Of a stretch of 7,180 bases of DNA, positions 1 to 6,360 are shown in pieces. The stretch comes from Clostridia bacterium. GTDB lineage: Bacteria > Bacillota > Clostridia > UMGS1883. Below the pieces are notes generated by a model. It was given only the letters and a program-made list of their open reading frames with translations, was not told the DNA's origin and did no database searches. The position numbers were made by a program, and so were the translations under genes. The stretch is from the NCBI GenBank assembly GCA_900768005.1, contig CAAGBE010000075.1, positions 1-7,180 on the forward strand. The letters are read 5' to 3'. Numbering within the stretch: the first letter of the stretch is position 1; each line of letters begins with the position of its first letter.

Positions 1-2486
1 GTTGTGGAGGACTGACCAAGCTTTATATAACCAAGACCTACATCCTTGATTGTCTGGAGCTTGTTTTTTATCTTGGGAATGGCTTCAAAAAAGTCTGTCG
101 CTTCATCAATGGTCATATCAAGAACTTCAAATATATTTTTGCCCTTGTAATGAACATCCAACGTTTCACGGTTGTAGCGTTTCCCCTTACAAACCTCGCA
201 GGGGACATATACATCGGGAAGGAAATGCATCTCGATTTTTATGATACCGTCACCCGAGCAGGCTTCACACCTGCCTCCGCGTACATTGAAGCTGAACCGT
301 CCCTGATTGTAGCCCCTTGCCTTTGCCTCAGGAGTCTGTGCAAAAAGCTCGCGGATGTCGTTGAATACGCCCGTGTAGGTTGCAGGATTTGAACGGGGTG
401 TACGCCCGATAGGTGATTGGTCAATATCGATAACCTTGTCAAGATTTTCTATTCCCTCAACTGTTTTATGCTTGCCGGGAACAGCCTTGGAACGGTTAAG
501 CTTGTATGCAAGGTGCTTGTACACAACCTCGTTTACAAGGGAACTCTTACCGCTTCCCGAAACACCCGTTACGCAAACAAACTTGCCGAGCGGAATGTCT
601 ACATTTATTCCCTTGAGATTGTTTTCCTCTGCTTTCACGACGGTTATTTTCTTTCCATTACCCTTACGGCGTACTTCGGGGACTTCAATTTTCTTTCGTC
701 CGCTCAGGTAGTCACCTGTAAGGGAGTTTTTATTATTCATAATATCTTCCACGCTGCCCTGTGCAATGATTTCACCACCGTGAACACCTGCGCCCGGCCC
801 TACATCCACAATGTGGTCTGCGGCAAACATTGTATCCTCGTCATGCTCTACCACGATAAGGGTATTTCCCATATCACGGAGGGATTTAAGGGCATCAATA
901 AGCTTGTTGTTGTCACGCTGATGAAGACCGATACTCGGCTCGTCAAGGATGTACAAAACACCCACAAGACCCGAACCTATCTGTGTTGCAAGACGGATTC
1001 TTTGTGACTCACCGCCTGAAAGAGTTCCTGCCGAGCGGGAAAGCGTCAGGTACTCAAGCCCCACATTGTTAAGGAAGCCTATACGGGCATTGATTTCCTT
1101 TAATATTTCCTCGGCAATCATACTCTGCTGTTTGTCAAGCTTAATGTTGTCAAAAAAGTCCTTTGATTTCGTTACCGAAAGATTACACACCTCGTCAATA
1201 TTCTTTCCGTCAACAGTAACGGCAAGACTTTCCCTGCGGAGTCTTTTTCCCTTACATTCGTTACACGGAATCTCGCGCATAAGCCCCTCAATATCCCATT
1301 TGGACCATTCGCTGTCCGTTTCGTCGTAACGGCGCTGAAGATTGGTAACAATCCCCTCAAACGGTGTCATATACTTGGAAAGCCCACGTTTACCCATATG
1401 CTCAATTTCGATTTCTTCGCCCTTTGTTCCGTACAGAATTACATCAATAACTTCTTGCGGTAAATTCTTAACAGGAGTATTAAGGCTGAAATTATACTTT
1501 TTCGCAAGTCCGCGGAATGTGGCGTTTGCCATACTTCCGTCCTTGTCGGGGGCACGCCATCCGCTGACGGAAAATGCACCCTCCATAATGGAAAGCTCGT
1601 CACTTATAAGAACCAATGACGGGTCAACACGTTTCAAAAGACCTATACCGCTGCAACGTGGACAAGCACCCATAGGATTGTTAAATGAAAACATACGGGG
1701 AGAAAGCTCCTCCAGACTGATTCCACAATCCTCGCAGGCGTAGTTACGGCTGAATGTCAACTCTTCCTCACCGTTTAATATCATAACGATACCCTCTGCC
1801 TGATGGAGTGCTATTTCAACTGAATCTGCAAGTCGGGTGCGTATACCATCCTTTACCACAAGACGGTCAACAACGATTTCTATGTTGTGCTTTTTCTGTT
1901 TTTCAAGCTCTATTTCTTCCGATAAATCATAAATAATTCCATCGACACGGACACGGACATAACCGCTTTTACGGGCACTTTCAAAAACTTTCTGATGCTC
2001 GCCCTTTTTCCTGCGTACAACGGGAGCAAGAATCTGCACCCTGCTTCCCTCGGGAAGAGACAGCACCTTGTCCACAATCTGGTCAAGGGACTGTTGAGTG
2101 ATAACCTTACCACATTCGGGACAGTGAGGCACACCCACTCTTGCGTACAAAAGACGGAGGTAGTCGTATATTTCCGTTACCGTACCCACCGTTGAACGGG
2201 GGTTTTTGTTGGTTGTCTTCTGGTCGATACTGATAGCAGGGCTGAGACCCTCTATATAATCCACCTCAGGCTTTTCCATCTGACCGAGGAACATTCGTGC
2301 ATATGAGGAAAGGGATTCCACATATCTGCGTTGCCCCTCCGCATAGATGGTGTCAAATGCAAGGGATGTCTTTCCGCTTCCCGACACGCCCGTGAAAACT
2401 ATAAATTTGTCACGAGGAATGGTGAGGTCAATGTTTTTGAGGTTATTTTCCCTTGCACCCTGTATTACAATTTCTTCTTTTCTCAT
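1..2486 (-). CDS. uvrA: UvrA, excinuclease ABC subunit A (3'-truncated by window edge)
   Basis: UvrA is the ATP-dependent damage sensor of nucleotide excision repair. It works as a dimer that scans DNA and loads UvrB at lesions. The reading frame is open from the ATG at 2486 to the window edge, giving 828 codons of a family usually near 940, so about 110 C-terminal residues lie outside. Seen in order: Walker A of the first ATPase (GVSGSGKT, residues 33-40); the first zinc module C251/C254-C275/C278; ABC signature LSGGESQR (489-496); Walker B ILDEP (513-517) and H-loop His548; second Walker A GVSGSGKS (641-648); second zinc module C740/C743-C763/C766. The visible part ends in the family motif YIKLGQSST, immediately before the second signature. 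The start is supported by the motif-perfect N-terminus and by GAGGTG (2497-2492) five bases upstream. The ATG shares one base with the uvrB stop, so the genes are co-transcribed and probably translationally coupled. No frameshift is seen; the truncation is only the window boundary. Confidence 0.98.
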   Translation of the reverse strand, partial: MRKEEIVIQGARENNLKNIDLTIPRDKFIVFTGVSGSGKTSLAFDTIYAEGQRRYVESLSSYARMFLGQMEKPEVDYIEGLSPAISIDQKTTNKNPRSTVGTVTEIYDYLRLLYARVGVPHCPECGKVITQQSLDQIVDKVLSLPEGSRVQILAPVVRRKKGEHQKVFESARKSGYVRVRVDGIIYDLSEEIELEKQKKHNIEIVVDRLVVKDGIRTRLADSVEIALHQAEGIVMILNGEEELTFSRNYACEDCGISLEELSPRMFSFNNPMGACPRCSGIGLLKRVDPSLVLISDELSIMEGAFSVSGWRAPDKDGSMANATFRGLAKKYNFSLNTPVKNLPQEVIDVILYGTKGEEIEIEHMGKRGLSKYMTPFEGIVTNLQRRYDETDSEWSKWDIEGLMREIPCNECKGKRLRRESLAVTVDGKNIDEVCNLSVTKSKDFFDNIKLDKQQSMIAEEILKEINARIGFLNNVGLEYLTLSRSAGTLSGGESQRIRLATQIGSGLVGVLYILDEPSIGLHQRDNNKLIDALKSLRDMGNTLIVVEHDEDTMFAADHIVDVGPGAGVHGGEIIAQGSVEDIMNNKNSLTGDYLSGRKKIEVPEVRRKGNGKKITVVKAEENNLKGINVDIPLGKFVCVTGVSGSGKSSLVNEVVYKHLAYKLNRSKAVPGKHKTVEGIENLDKVIDIDQSPIGRTPRSNPATYTGVFNDIRELFAQTPEAKARGYNQGRFSFNVRGGRCEACSGDGIIKIEMHFLPDVYVPCEVCKGKRYNRETLDVHYKGKNIFEVLDMTIDEATDFFEAIPKIKNKLQTIKDVGLGYIKLGQSST

Positions 2487-4429
2487 TACTGCACCTCTTT
2501 TCTAAGTCGCTTTATGCGGTCGCGAATCTTCGCCGCATCCTCGAAACGAAGTTCTTCTGCGGCAATACGCATCTCGTTTTCAAGCTTGGAAAGAACTGCC
2601 GCCACATTCTGTGCGGGAGCCATTTCTTCCTCTGCCGTTACTGCAGCAATTACATTTGACACCGCCTTAACAATAGTCTTGGGAGTAATGCCGTGCTCCT
2701 TATTATACGCCATCTGTATTTCACGGCGGCGGTTTGTTTCGTCAATAGCCCTCTGCATTGAGTCAGTAACTCTGTCGGCATACATTATTACCTTACCCTC
2801 GGAGTTTCTCGCCGTTCTTCCGATTGTCTGGATAAGGGAAGTTTCACTTCTTAAAAAGCCCTCTTTATCGGCATCAAGAATTGCCACAAGGGAAACCTCG
2901 GGAATATCAAGTCCCTCACGAAGCAGGTTGATACCCACAAGCACATCAAAGACACCCAGCCTTAAATCACGGACAATTTCAAGCCGTTCAAGGGTTTCAA
3001 CATCCGAATGCATATATTTGACCTTGATTCCCATACTGCGGAGATAATCAGTTAAATCCTCCGCCATTTTCTTGGTGAGAGTGGTTACAAGCACCCTCTC
3101 CTTTTTATCCGCACGGGTGTAGATTTCCGTTAAAAGGTCGTCTATCTGCCCCTCTATCGGACGGACAAAAATCTCAGGGTCAAGAAGTCCCGTGGGACGA
3201 ATAAGCTGCTCGGCAACGCTCTGTGAATTGTCGTATTCGTACTGTGCAGGCGTTGCACTTACATATATAACCTGATTCAGCCTTTTTTCAAATTCGTCGA
3301 AGCTTAAAGGTCTGTTATCAAAAGCTGACGGCAGACGGAAGCCGTATTTCACAAGGCTTTCCTTTCTGCTTCTGTCACCTGCGTACATTGCACGCACCTG
3401 AGGTACAGTCACGTGGCTCTCGTCGATTACAAGCAAAAAGTCGTCAGGGAAATAGTCAATCAGCGTATAAGGAGGGCTTCCCGGCTCCCGTCCGCTGATG
3501 TGTCGTGAATAGTTTTCAATACCGCTGCAAAAACCAATTTCACGCATCATTTCTATATCGTAATTCGTTCTTTCTTCAAGTCGCTGTGCCTCAAGAAGTC
3601 TGTCATTATCGCGAAGCTCTTTCAGGCGTATTTCAAGTTCTTTCTGTATGGAAGCTATTGCCTGCTCCCTCTTTTCGGGGGTTGTTACATAGTGGGAGGC
3701 AGGGTATATTCCTATATGCTGTCTTACGCCAAGCACCTCACCCGTAAGTGTGTCAATCTCCGTTATACGGTCAATTTCGTCGCCGAAAAATTCTATCCTT
3801 ACAGCATCCTCACCGCTGCTGATGGGGAAAACCTCTAAAACGTCACCACGGACACGGAATTTACCGCGGACGAAGTTAATGTCGTTTCTTTCATACTGCA
3901 TATCCACAAGCTTTTTTATAACCTCGTCACGGTCCTTTTGCATACCTGGGCGTAGAGAAAGCACAAGGGTACTGTAATCCTCGGGGTCGCCAAGACCGTA
4001 AATACAGCTTACGGAAGCGACTACAATTACATCTCTTCTCTCAAAAAGTGCCATGGTTGCACTGTGGCGGAGCTTGTCAATTTCGTCGTTAATCTGGGCA
4101 TCCTTTTCAATATAGGTATCGCTGGAGGGAATGTATGCCTCCGGCTGATAGTAGTCGTAATAGGATACGAAATACTCAACTGCATTCTCGGGGAAAAACT
4201 CCTTGAACTCACTGCAAAGCTGTGCCGCAAGAGTCTTGTTATGTGCAAGGACAAGGGTGGGCTTGTTCACCCGTGCAATGGCGTTTGCCACGGTAAATGT
4301 CTTACCACTACCCGTAACACCTAAAAGCACCTGTCCGCGGTTACCCTTTTCAATACTCTCCACAAGGGCATCTATTGCCTGAGGCTGGTCGCCCGTAGGC
4401 TGAAAATCCGATACAAGCTTGAAATTCAT
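2486..4429 (-). CDS. uvrB: UvrB, excinuclease ABC subunit B (damage-verifying helicase-like subunit)
   Basis: UvrB receives damaged DNA from UvrA, inserts a beta-hairpin to verify the lesion and recruits UvrC for incision. The protein is full length: 647 residues, near the family's usual 650-670. Seen: Walker A GVTGSGKT (37-44); the damage-probing beta-hairpin around 91-126 starting YYDYYQPEAYIP; DESH Walker B (336-339); VSATP (390-394); helicase motif VI QTIGRTAR (534-541); and a C-terminal UVR domain (about 611-646), the UvrC-contact coiled hairpin. The frame stays open to an ATG at 4456, but that codon has no ribosome binding site and sits at the predicted transcription start. The ATG at 4429 starts the conserved MNFKLVSDFQPTGDQ sequence and follows AAAGGGGG (4443-4436) by six bases, so it is chosen. 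First gene of a uvrB-uvrA operon, divergent from sipL. Confidence 0.98.
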   Translation of the reverse strand: MNFKLVSDFQPTGDQPQAIDALVESIEKGNRGQVLLGVTGSGKTFTVANAIARVNKPTLVLAHNKTLAAQLCSEFKEFFPENAVEYFVSYYDYYQPEAYIPSSDTYIEKDAQINDEIDKLRHSATMALFERRDVIVVASVSCIYGLGDPEDYSTLVLSLRPGMQKDRDEVIKKLVDMQYERNDINFVRGKFRVRGDVLEVFPISSGEDAVRIEFFGDEIDRITEIDTLTGEVLGVRQHIGIYPASHYVTTPEKREQAIASIQKELEIRLKELRDNDRLLEAQRLEERTNYDIEMMREIGFCSGIENYSRHISGREPGSPPYTLIDYFPDDFLLVIDESHVTVPQVRAMYAGDRSRKESLVKYGFRLPSAFDNRPLSFDEFEKRLNQVIYVSATPAQYEYDNSQSVAEQLIRPTGLLDPEIFVRPIEGQIDDLLTEIYTRADKKERVLVTTLTKKMAEDLTDYLRSMGIKVKYMHSDVETLERLEIVRDLRLGVFDVLVGINLLREGLDIPEVSLVAILDADKEGFLRSETSLIQTIGRTARNSEGKVIMYADRVTDSMQRAIDETNRRREIQMAYNKEHGITPKTIVKAVSNVIAAVTAEEEMAPAQNVAAVLSKLENEMRIAAEELRFEDAAKIRDRIKRLRKEVQ

Positions 4430-4443
4430 AGGAATCCCCCTTT
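4430..4443 (-). promoter_or_regulatory. uvrB ribosome binding site that decides the start
   Basis: AAAGGGGG at 4443-4436 lies six bases before the ATG at 4429 and differs from the ideal AAAGGAGG by one base. The upstream in-frame ATG at 4456 has no comparable purine run in front of it. This removes nine residues from the longest possible ORF. Confidence 0.85.
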
Positions 4444-4462
4444 CTGAATAGGTCATTATATT

Positions 4463-4491
4463 ATTTTACACTATTTTGAAAAGTTTTTCAA
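4463..4491 (-). promoter_or_regulatory. Probable SigmaA-type promoter of uvrB-uvrA
   Basis: On the minus strand TTGAAA (4491-4486) and TAAAAT (4468-4463) are separated by 17 bases, one mismatch from each consensus beyond ordinary tolerance. Transcription would start near 4456 and give a leader of about 27 bases that contains the uvrB ribosome binding site. A perfect TATAAT also occurs at 4460-4455 but has no good -35 partner at 17 bases. The region is AT-rich, so chance matches are possible. Confidence 0.6.
4476..4491. repeat. AT-rich inverted repeat overlapping the uvrB -35
   Basis: TTGAAAA, two bases, then TTTTCAA: perfect 7-bp arms. The right arm contains the predicted -35 of the uvrB promoter, so a repressor bound here could block it. 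It may also be a chance product of AT-rich DNA. Confidence 0.35.
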
Positions 4492-4544
4492 CTGTAAATA
4501 AAAAGAAAAAGAAAAACACAGTCTTTCCTTTTCTTTTAAAAAAT

Positions 4545-4676
4545 TTAGCTTTTTTGTGCAACTTGCACAAATATTTTTCGAAAAAGGTGTTTGTTTCTTA
4601 TAGTTTGCTTATTGTTTTTTGTGAAAATATGTTGTATTATATGAACGTACCGAAAAGGTACATAAACTTTTTTCAT
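4545..4676 (-). CDS. Possible 43-residue small protein, unrecognised
   Basis: An ATG at 4676 follows AGGAGG (4686-4681) by four bases and opens 43 codons ending in TAA at 4547-4545. The product would be basic and rich in Lys, Asn, Ile and His, beginning MKKVYVPFRYVH, with no membrane segment or recognised motif. It lies upstream of uvrB in the same direction, 115 bases before the uvrB ATG. Against it: the composition is what AT-rich noncoding DNA gives, no good promoter is visible in front, and the same purine run is explained by a pyrimidine tract in the proposed plus-strand RNA. The palindrome at 4553-4571 falls inside its 3' end. Kept as a low-confidence alternative. Confidence 0.18.
   Translation of the reverse strand: MKKVYVPFRYVHIIQHIFTKNNKQTIRNKHLFRKIFVQVAQKS
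4553..4571. repeat. 19-bp palindrome, operator-like
   Basis: TTTGTGCAA, one central C, then TTGCACAAA: perfect 9-bp arms about a single base. It contains the most GC-rich core in an otherwise AT-rich stretch and lies between the leftward uvrB promoter and the rightward promoter-like element at 4612. The form is typical of the binding site of a dimeric helix-turn-helix regulator. An RNA hairpin is also possible (8 bp, 3-base loop), and on the plus strand it is followed by a T-rich run, but no upstream plus-strand gene would need termination there. The cognate protein is not identifiable. Confidence 0.5.
4612..4640 (+). promoter_or_regulatory. Rightward SigmaA-like promoter upstream of the 4692-4726 terminator
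   Basis: TTGTTT (4612-4617) and TATTAT (4635-4640) are 17 bases apart. Transcription would start near 4647 and meet the terminator hairpin at 4692-4726. The -10 overlaps a perfect TATAAT on the opposite strand (4641-4636) that lacks a good -35. Match quality is moderate and the background is AT-rich. Confidence 0.4.
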
Positions 4677-4726
4677 TTTCCCTCCTTTTAGTGGCAGACG
4701 GTTTTATTGGTCTGTCATATTTTTTT
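4647..4726 (+). ncRNA. Candidate short RNA (or terminated leader) with C-rich anti-SD segment
   Basis: A transcript from the element at 4612-4640 would run about 80 nt to the T-run of the hairpin at 4692-4726. It would hold a 5' stem GTACC/GGTAC closing a GAAAA loop (4647-4661), an unstructured pyrimidine stretch with CCCTCC at 4680-4685, and the 3' terminator stem. Two hairpins flanking a single-stranded CCCUCC segment is the layout of Gram-positive regulatory RNAs that pair with Shine-Dalgarno sequences (RsaE/RoxS, FsrA type). No known RNA family is recognised. The alternative is an attenuated leader of sipL. The existence of the transcript is inferred, not seen. Confidence 0.3.
4692..4726 (+). 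terminator. Intrinsic terminator hairpin, plus-strand direction
   Basis: Stem TGGCAGAC (4692-4699) pairs with GTCTGTCA (4710-4717) over 8 bp with one G-T wobble and a 10-base loop, then a T-rich run to 4726. The opposite strand has no T-run after the stem, so it is directional. No annotated plus-strand gene lies upstream in the window; the divergent uvrB points away. Confidence 0.6.
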
Positions 4727-4737
4727 GCCTTTTTTTG

Positions 4738-4766
4738 GAATAGCTTATAAATCCTGCTCATATATT
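4738..4766 (+). promoter_or_regulatory. Candidate SigmaE-type promoter of sipL
   Basis: CATATATT (4759-4766) matches the SigmaE -10 consensus CATACAnT at all but one defined position. GAATAGC (4738-4744) matches five of seven positions of the -35 consensus KMATATT, and the spacer is the expected 14 bases. The start would fall near 4773, just before the AGGAGG at 4776. In C. difficile sipL is a SigmaE-dependent mother-cell gene, so the match fits function. A perfect -35-like TCATATT at 4715-4721 has no matching -10 at proper spacing. Confidence 0.5.
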
Positions 4767-4790
4767 CTTGGTGTGAGGAGGATTTTTATT

Positions 4791-6317
4791 ATGGAAATAA
4801 ATATTAAAAACGAAACCCTGCCGGTATGCAGCTCGGTATATAGGGTAAAAAACAACTTTTCTGCAGAATGTGATGTAATTGTCCCTGACAGCAAGCCAGA
4901 CATCCTGAAGGTGCTTCAGCTGAGTGCACGGCCTAAAGTGACAAGCTGTGAAATCAGAAATTCCCACCTGATTGTAGCCGGAACAGTTACATTTGACATT
5001 CTGTATCTTGCAGACAATGAGGAAAAATGCGTGAAATCCATTACTTCCTCCTGCGAATTTTCAAATCTTGTCCGTGACGGAAGTATCACCGACGCAATGA
5101 CGGCAATCTGTGATGTTGACGTATATGATTTGGCGTGTGATGTCGCAAACTGCAGAAAGCTGTCACTCAAGGCAACGCTATGCCTTTCGGGGGTTGTTTA
5201 CTCCTGCTGTAATCTTGACATTATCTCCGAAATTGAGGGTGCCTGCATCAAGAAGACACCATTACATACAGATATGATTTGTGCAAACAGTCGGGACATT
5301 ACAACGATAACGGACAGCTTTTCACTTGCCCCTGATAAGGCTCCTATAATTGAAATATTAAAAACTGACGGTGTTCTTACGGAAAGCAGTATCAAGGTAA
5401 TTGATGACAAAGTAATTGTAAAGGGAACGGTCCGTGTAACAGTACTCTATACAAGCGAGAAAGGTATGGAATATGGGGCATCTGACGTAACCTTTGCACA
5501 TATTTTAGAAGCTGACGGAATCCGCGAGGATATGAACTGTGAACACACCGTAAAAATAACAGACATTTCCGCAACAGCTTCGGCAAATGAGGAAGGTCGG
5601 GTATGTACATTTGACATCTCCACACAGCTTGCAATTAGAGTAATTGCCCGTCAAAAGGCTTGTGTTGACTGTATTACTGATGCGTACATTCCTCACGGAG
5701 CAATTGACCTACGTTATTCACCCGTTAGTGTGGACTGTGTAGAAAGAATTATAAAACGGGATGCCGACATCAAGGAAAGAGTTTCTCTTCCCCAGTCACT
5801 TCCTGCAATCGGAACAGTTTACCAGGTGATAGCACGTCCGTTTATCGAAAGCTCCGTACCTGAGGGAGATATTCTCAGAGTATCGGGATATACGGAAATA
5901 TATGTTCTGTACTTAAGCGGGGACAGTTCCGCCCCTGCCTGCAGTTATAAGACAAATGCAGAGTTTTCTGTGGAATGCGATTCACCAGGCTGTATGCTGA
6001 CCCCTGTTACCTCCTGTAAGATGCGGAATATCAGCTACGTTATTGCCGACGACAGAACCGTTGAACTTCGTGGTAATGTCGAGGTGGAGGTACAATGCGT
6101 GAAAACCACCGACACGGATATTGTGTATGAGGTAACACCTGCTGAATATACCCCCGTACCAAGGCCGTCAATTATTGTGTCCTGCGTACATATGGGCAGA
6201 ACGCTATGGGATATAGCCAAGGAATACGGCGTAAGTCCCGACGATATTTTAAAGGCAAATGCCCTTGAATCGGAGGCTGATTTGCACAGCGGTGCTACAC
6301 TTATTATACCAAAATAA
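4791..6317 (+). CDS. sipL: SipL-like spore coat morphogenetic protein (DUF3794 repeats plus LysM)
   Basis: SipL is the clostridial partner of the coat ATPase SpoIVA. In C. difficile it binds SpoIVA through its LysM domain and is needed for coat to encase the forespore, working on the mother-cell side. This protein has 508 residues, close to the family's roughly 520. Three degenerate DUF3794 units are visible at about 30-150, 180-295 and 330-440, each with a strand of the form GxVxxxVLY followed by an acidic loop (near 64-77, 212-225, 366-378). The C-terminal LysM is at about 462-508, with TLWDIAKEYGVSPDDILKAN and ending LIIPK. There is no signal peptide or membrane segment, as expected for a cytosolic assembly factor. 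It contains 24 cysteines. The start at 4791 is set by AGGAGG (4776-4781) nine bases upstream; the frame extends 28 codons further but that stretch covers the promoter and T-runs. A general DUF3794/LysM protein other than the SipL orthologue is possible. Confidence 0.88.
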   Translation: MEINIKNETLPVCSSVYRVKNNFSAECDVIVPDSKPDILKVLQLSARPKVTSCEIRNSHLIVAGTVTFDILYLADNEEKCVKSITSSCEFSNLVRDGSITDAMTAICDVDVYDLACDVANCRKLSLKATLCLSGVVYSCCNLDIISEIEGACIKKTPLHTDMICANSRDITTITDSFSLAPDKAPIIEILKTDGVLTESSIKVIDDKVIVKGTVRVTVLYTSEKGMEYGASDVTFAHILEADGIREDMNCEHTVKITDISATASANEEGRVCTFDISTQLAIRVIARQKACVDCITDAYIPHGAIDLRYSPVSVDCVERIIKRDADIKERVSLPQSLPAIGTVYQVIARPFIESSVPEGDILRVSGYTEIYVLYLSGDSSAPACSYKTNAEFSVECDSPGCMLTPVTSCKMRNISYVIADDRTVELRGNVEVEVQCVKTTDTDIVYEVTPAEYTPVPRPSIIVSCVHMGRTLWDIAKEYGVSPDDILKANALESEADLHSGATLIIPK

Positions 6318-6322
6318 AATTC

Positions 6323-6344
6323 GGGAGGGGATGAAACCCCTCCC
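6323..6344. terminator. Shared bidirectional terminator between sipL and sigG
   Basis: Perfect 8-bp GC-rich stem GGGAGGGG / CCCCTCCC with a 6-base loop, placed 5 bases after the sipL stop and 16 bases after the sigG stop. On the minus strand it is followed by a T-rich tail (ATTTTATTTT), a good sigG terminator. On the plus strand the nearest T-run is about 13 bases away (6356-6361), so termination of sipL there is probably weaker. Confidence 0.8.
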
Positions 6345-6360
6345 TGCAAACTGACATTTT

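Noticed and set aside
417..1007. 196-codon plus-strand ORF opposite uvrA
   Set aside because: It lies wholly antisense to a motif-perfect stretch of UvrA (signature, Walker B, second Walker A), resembles no known protein and is a shadow of the coding strand.
2331..3047. 238-codon plus-strand ORF spanning the uvrB/uvrA junction in antisense
   Set aside because: It is opposite two conserved genes, is rich in Ser, Arg and Ile as expected for a complement frame, and has no family resemblance.
4430..4456. Nine-residue N-terminal extension of UvrB
   Set aside because: The ATG at 4456 has no ribosome binding site and coincides with the predicted transcription start; the family N-terminus and the AAAGGGGG site support 4429.
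4574..4585. TTTTTCGAAAAA palindrome
   Set aside because: It is a simple A/T run about CG, expected in DNA of this composition and with no supporting context.
4579..4593. LexA-like match CGAA...GTTTG
   Set aside because: The half-sites are one base too far apart, and the essential C after CGAA is missing.
4476..4691. 71-codon plus-strand ORF in the intergenic region
   Set aside because: It begins with TTG inside the uvrB promoter, has no ribosome binding site, and consists of Lys and Phe runs from AT-rich DNA.
4707..4790. 28-residue N-terminal extension of the SipL-like protein
   Set aside because: It covers the terminator T-run and the SigmaE-like promoter; the AGGAGG at 4776 points to ATG 4791.
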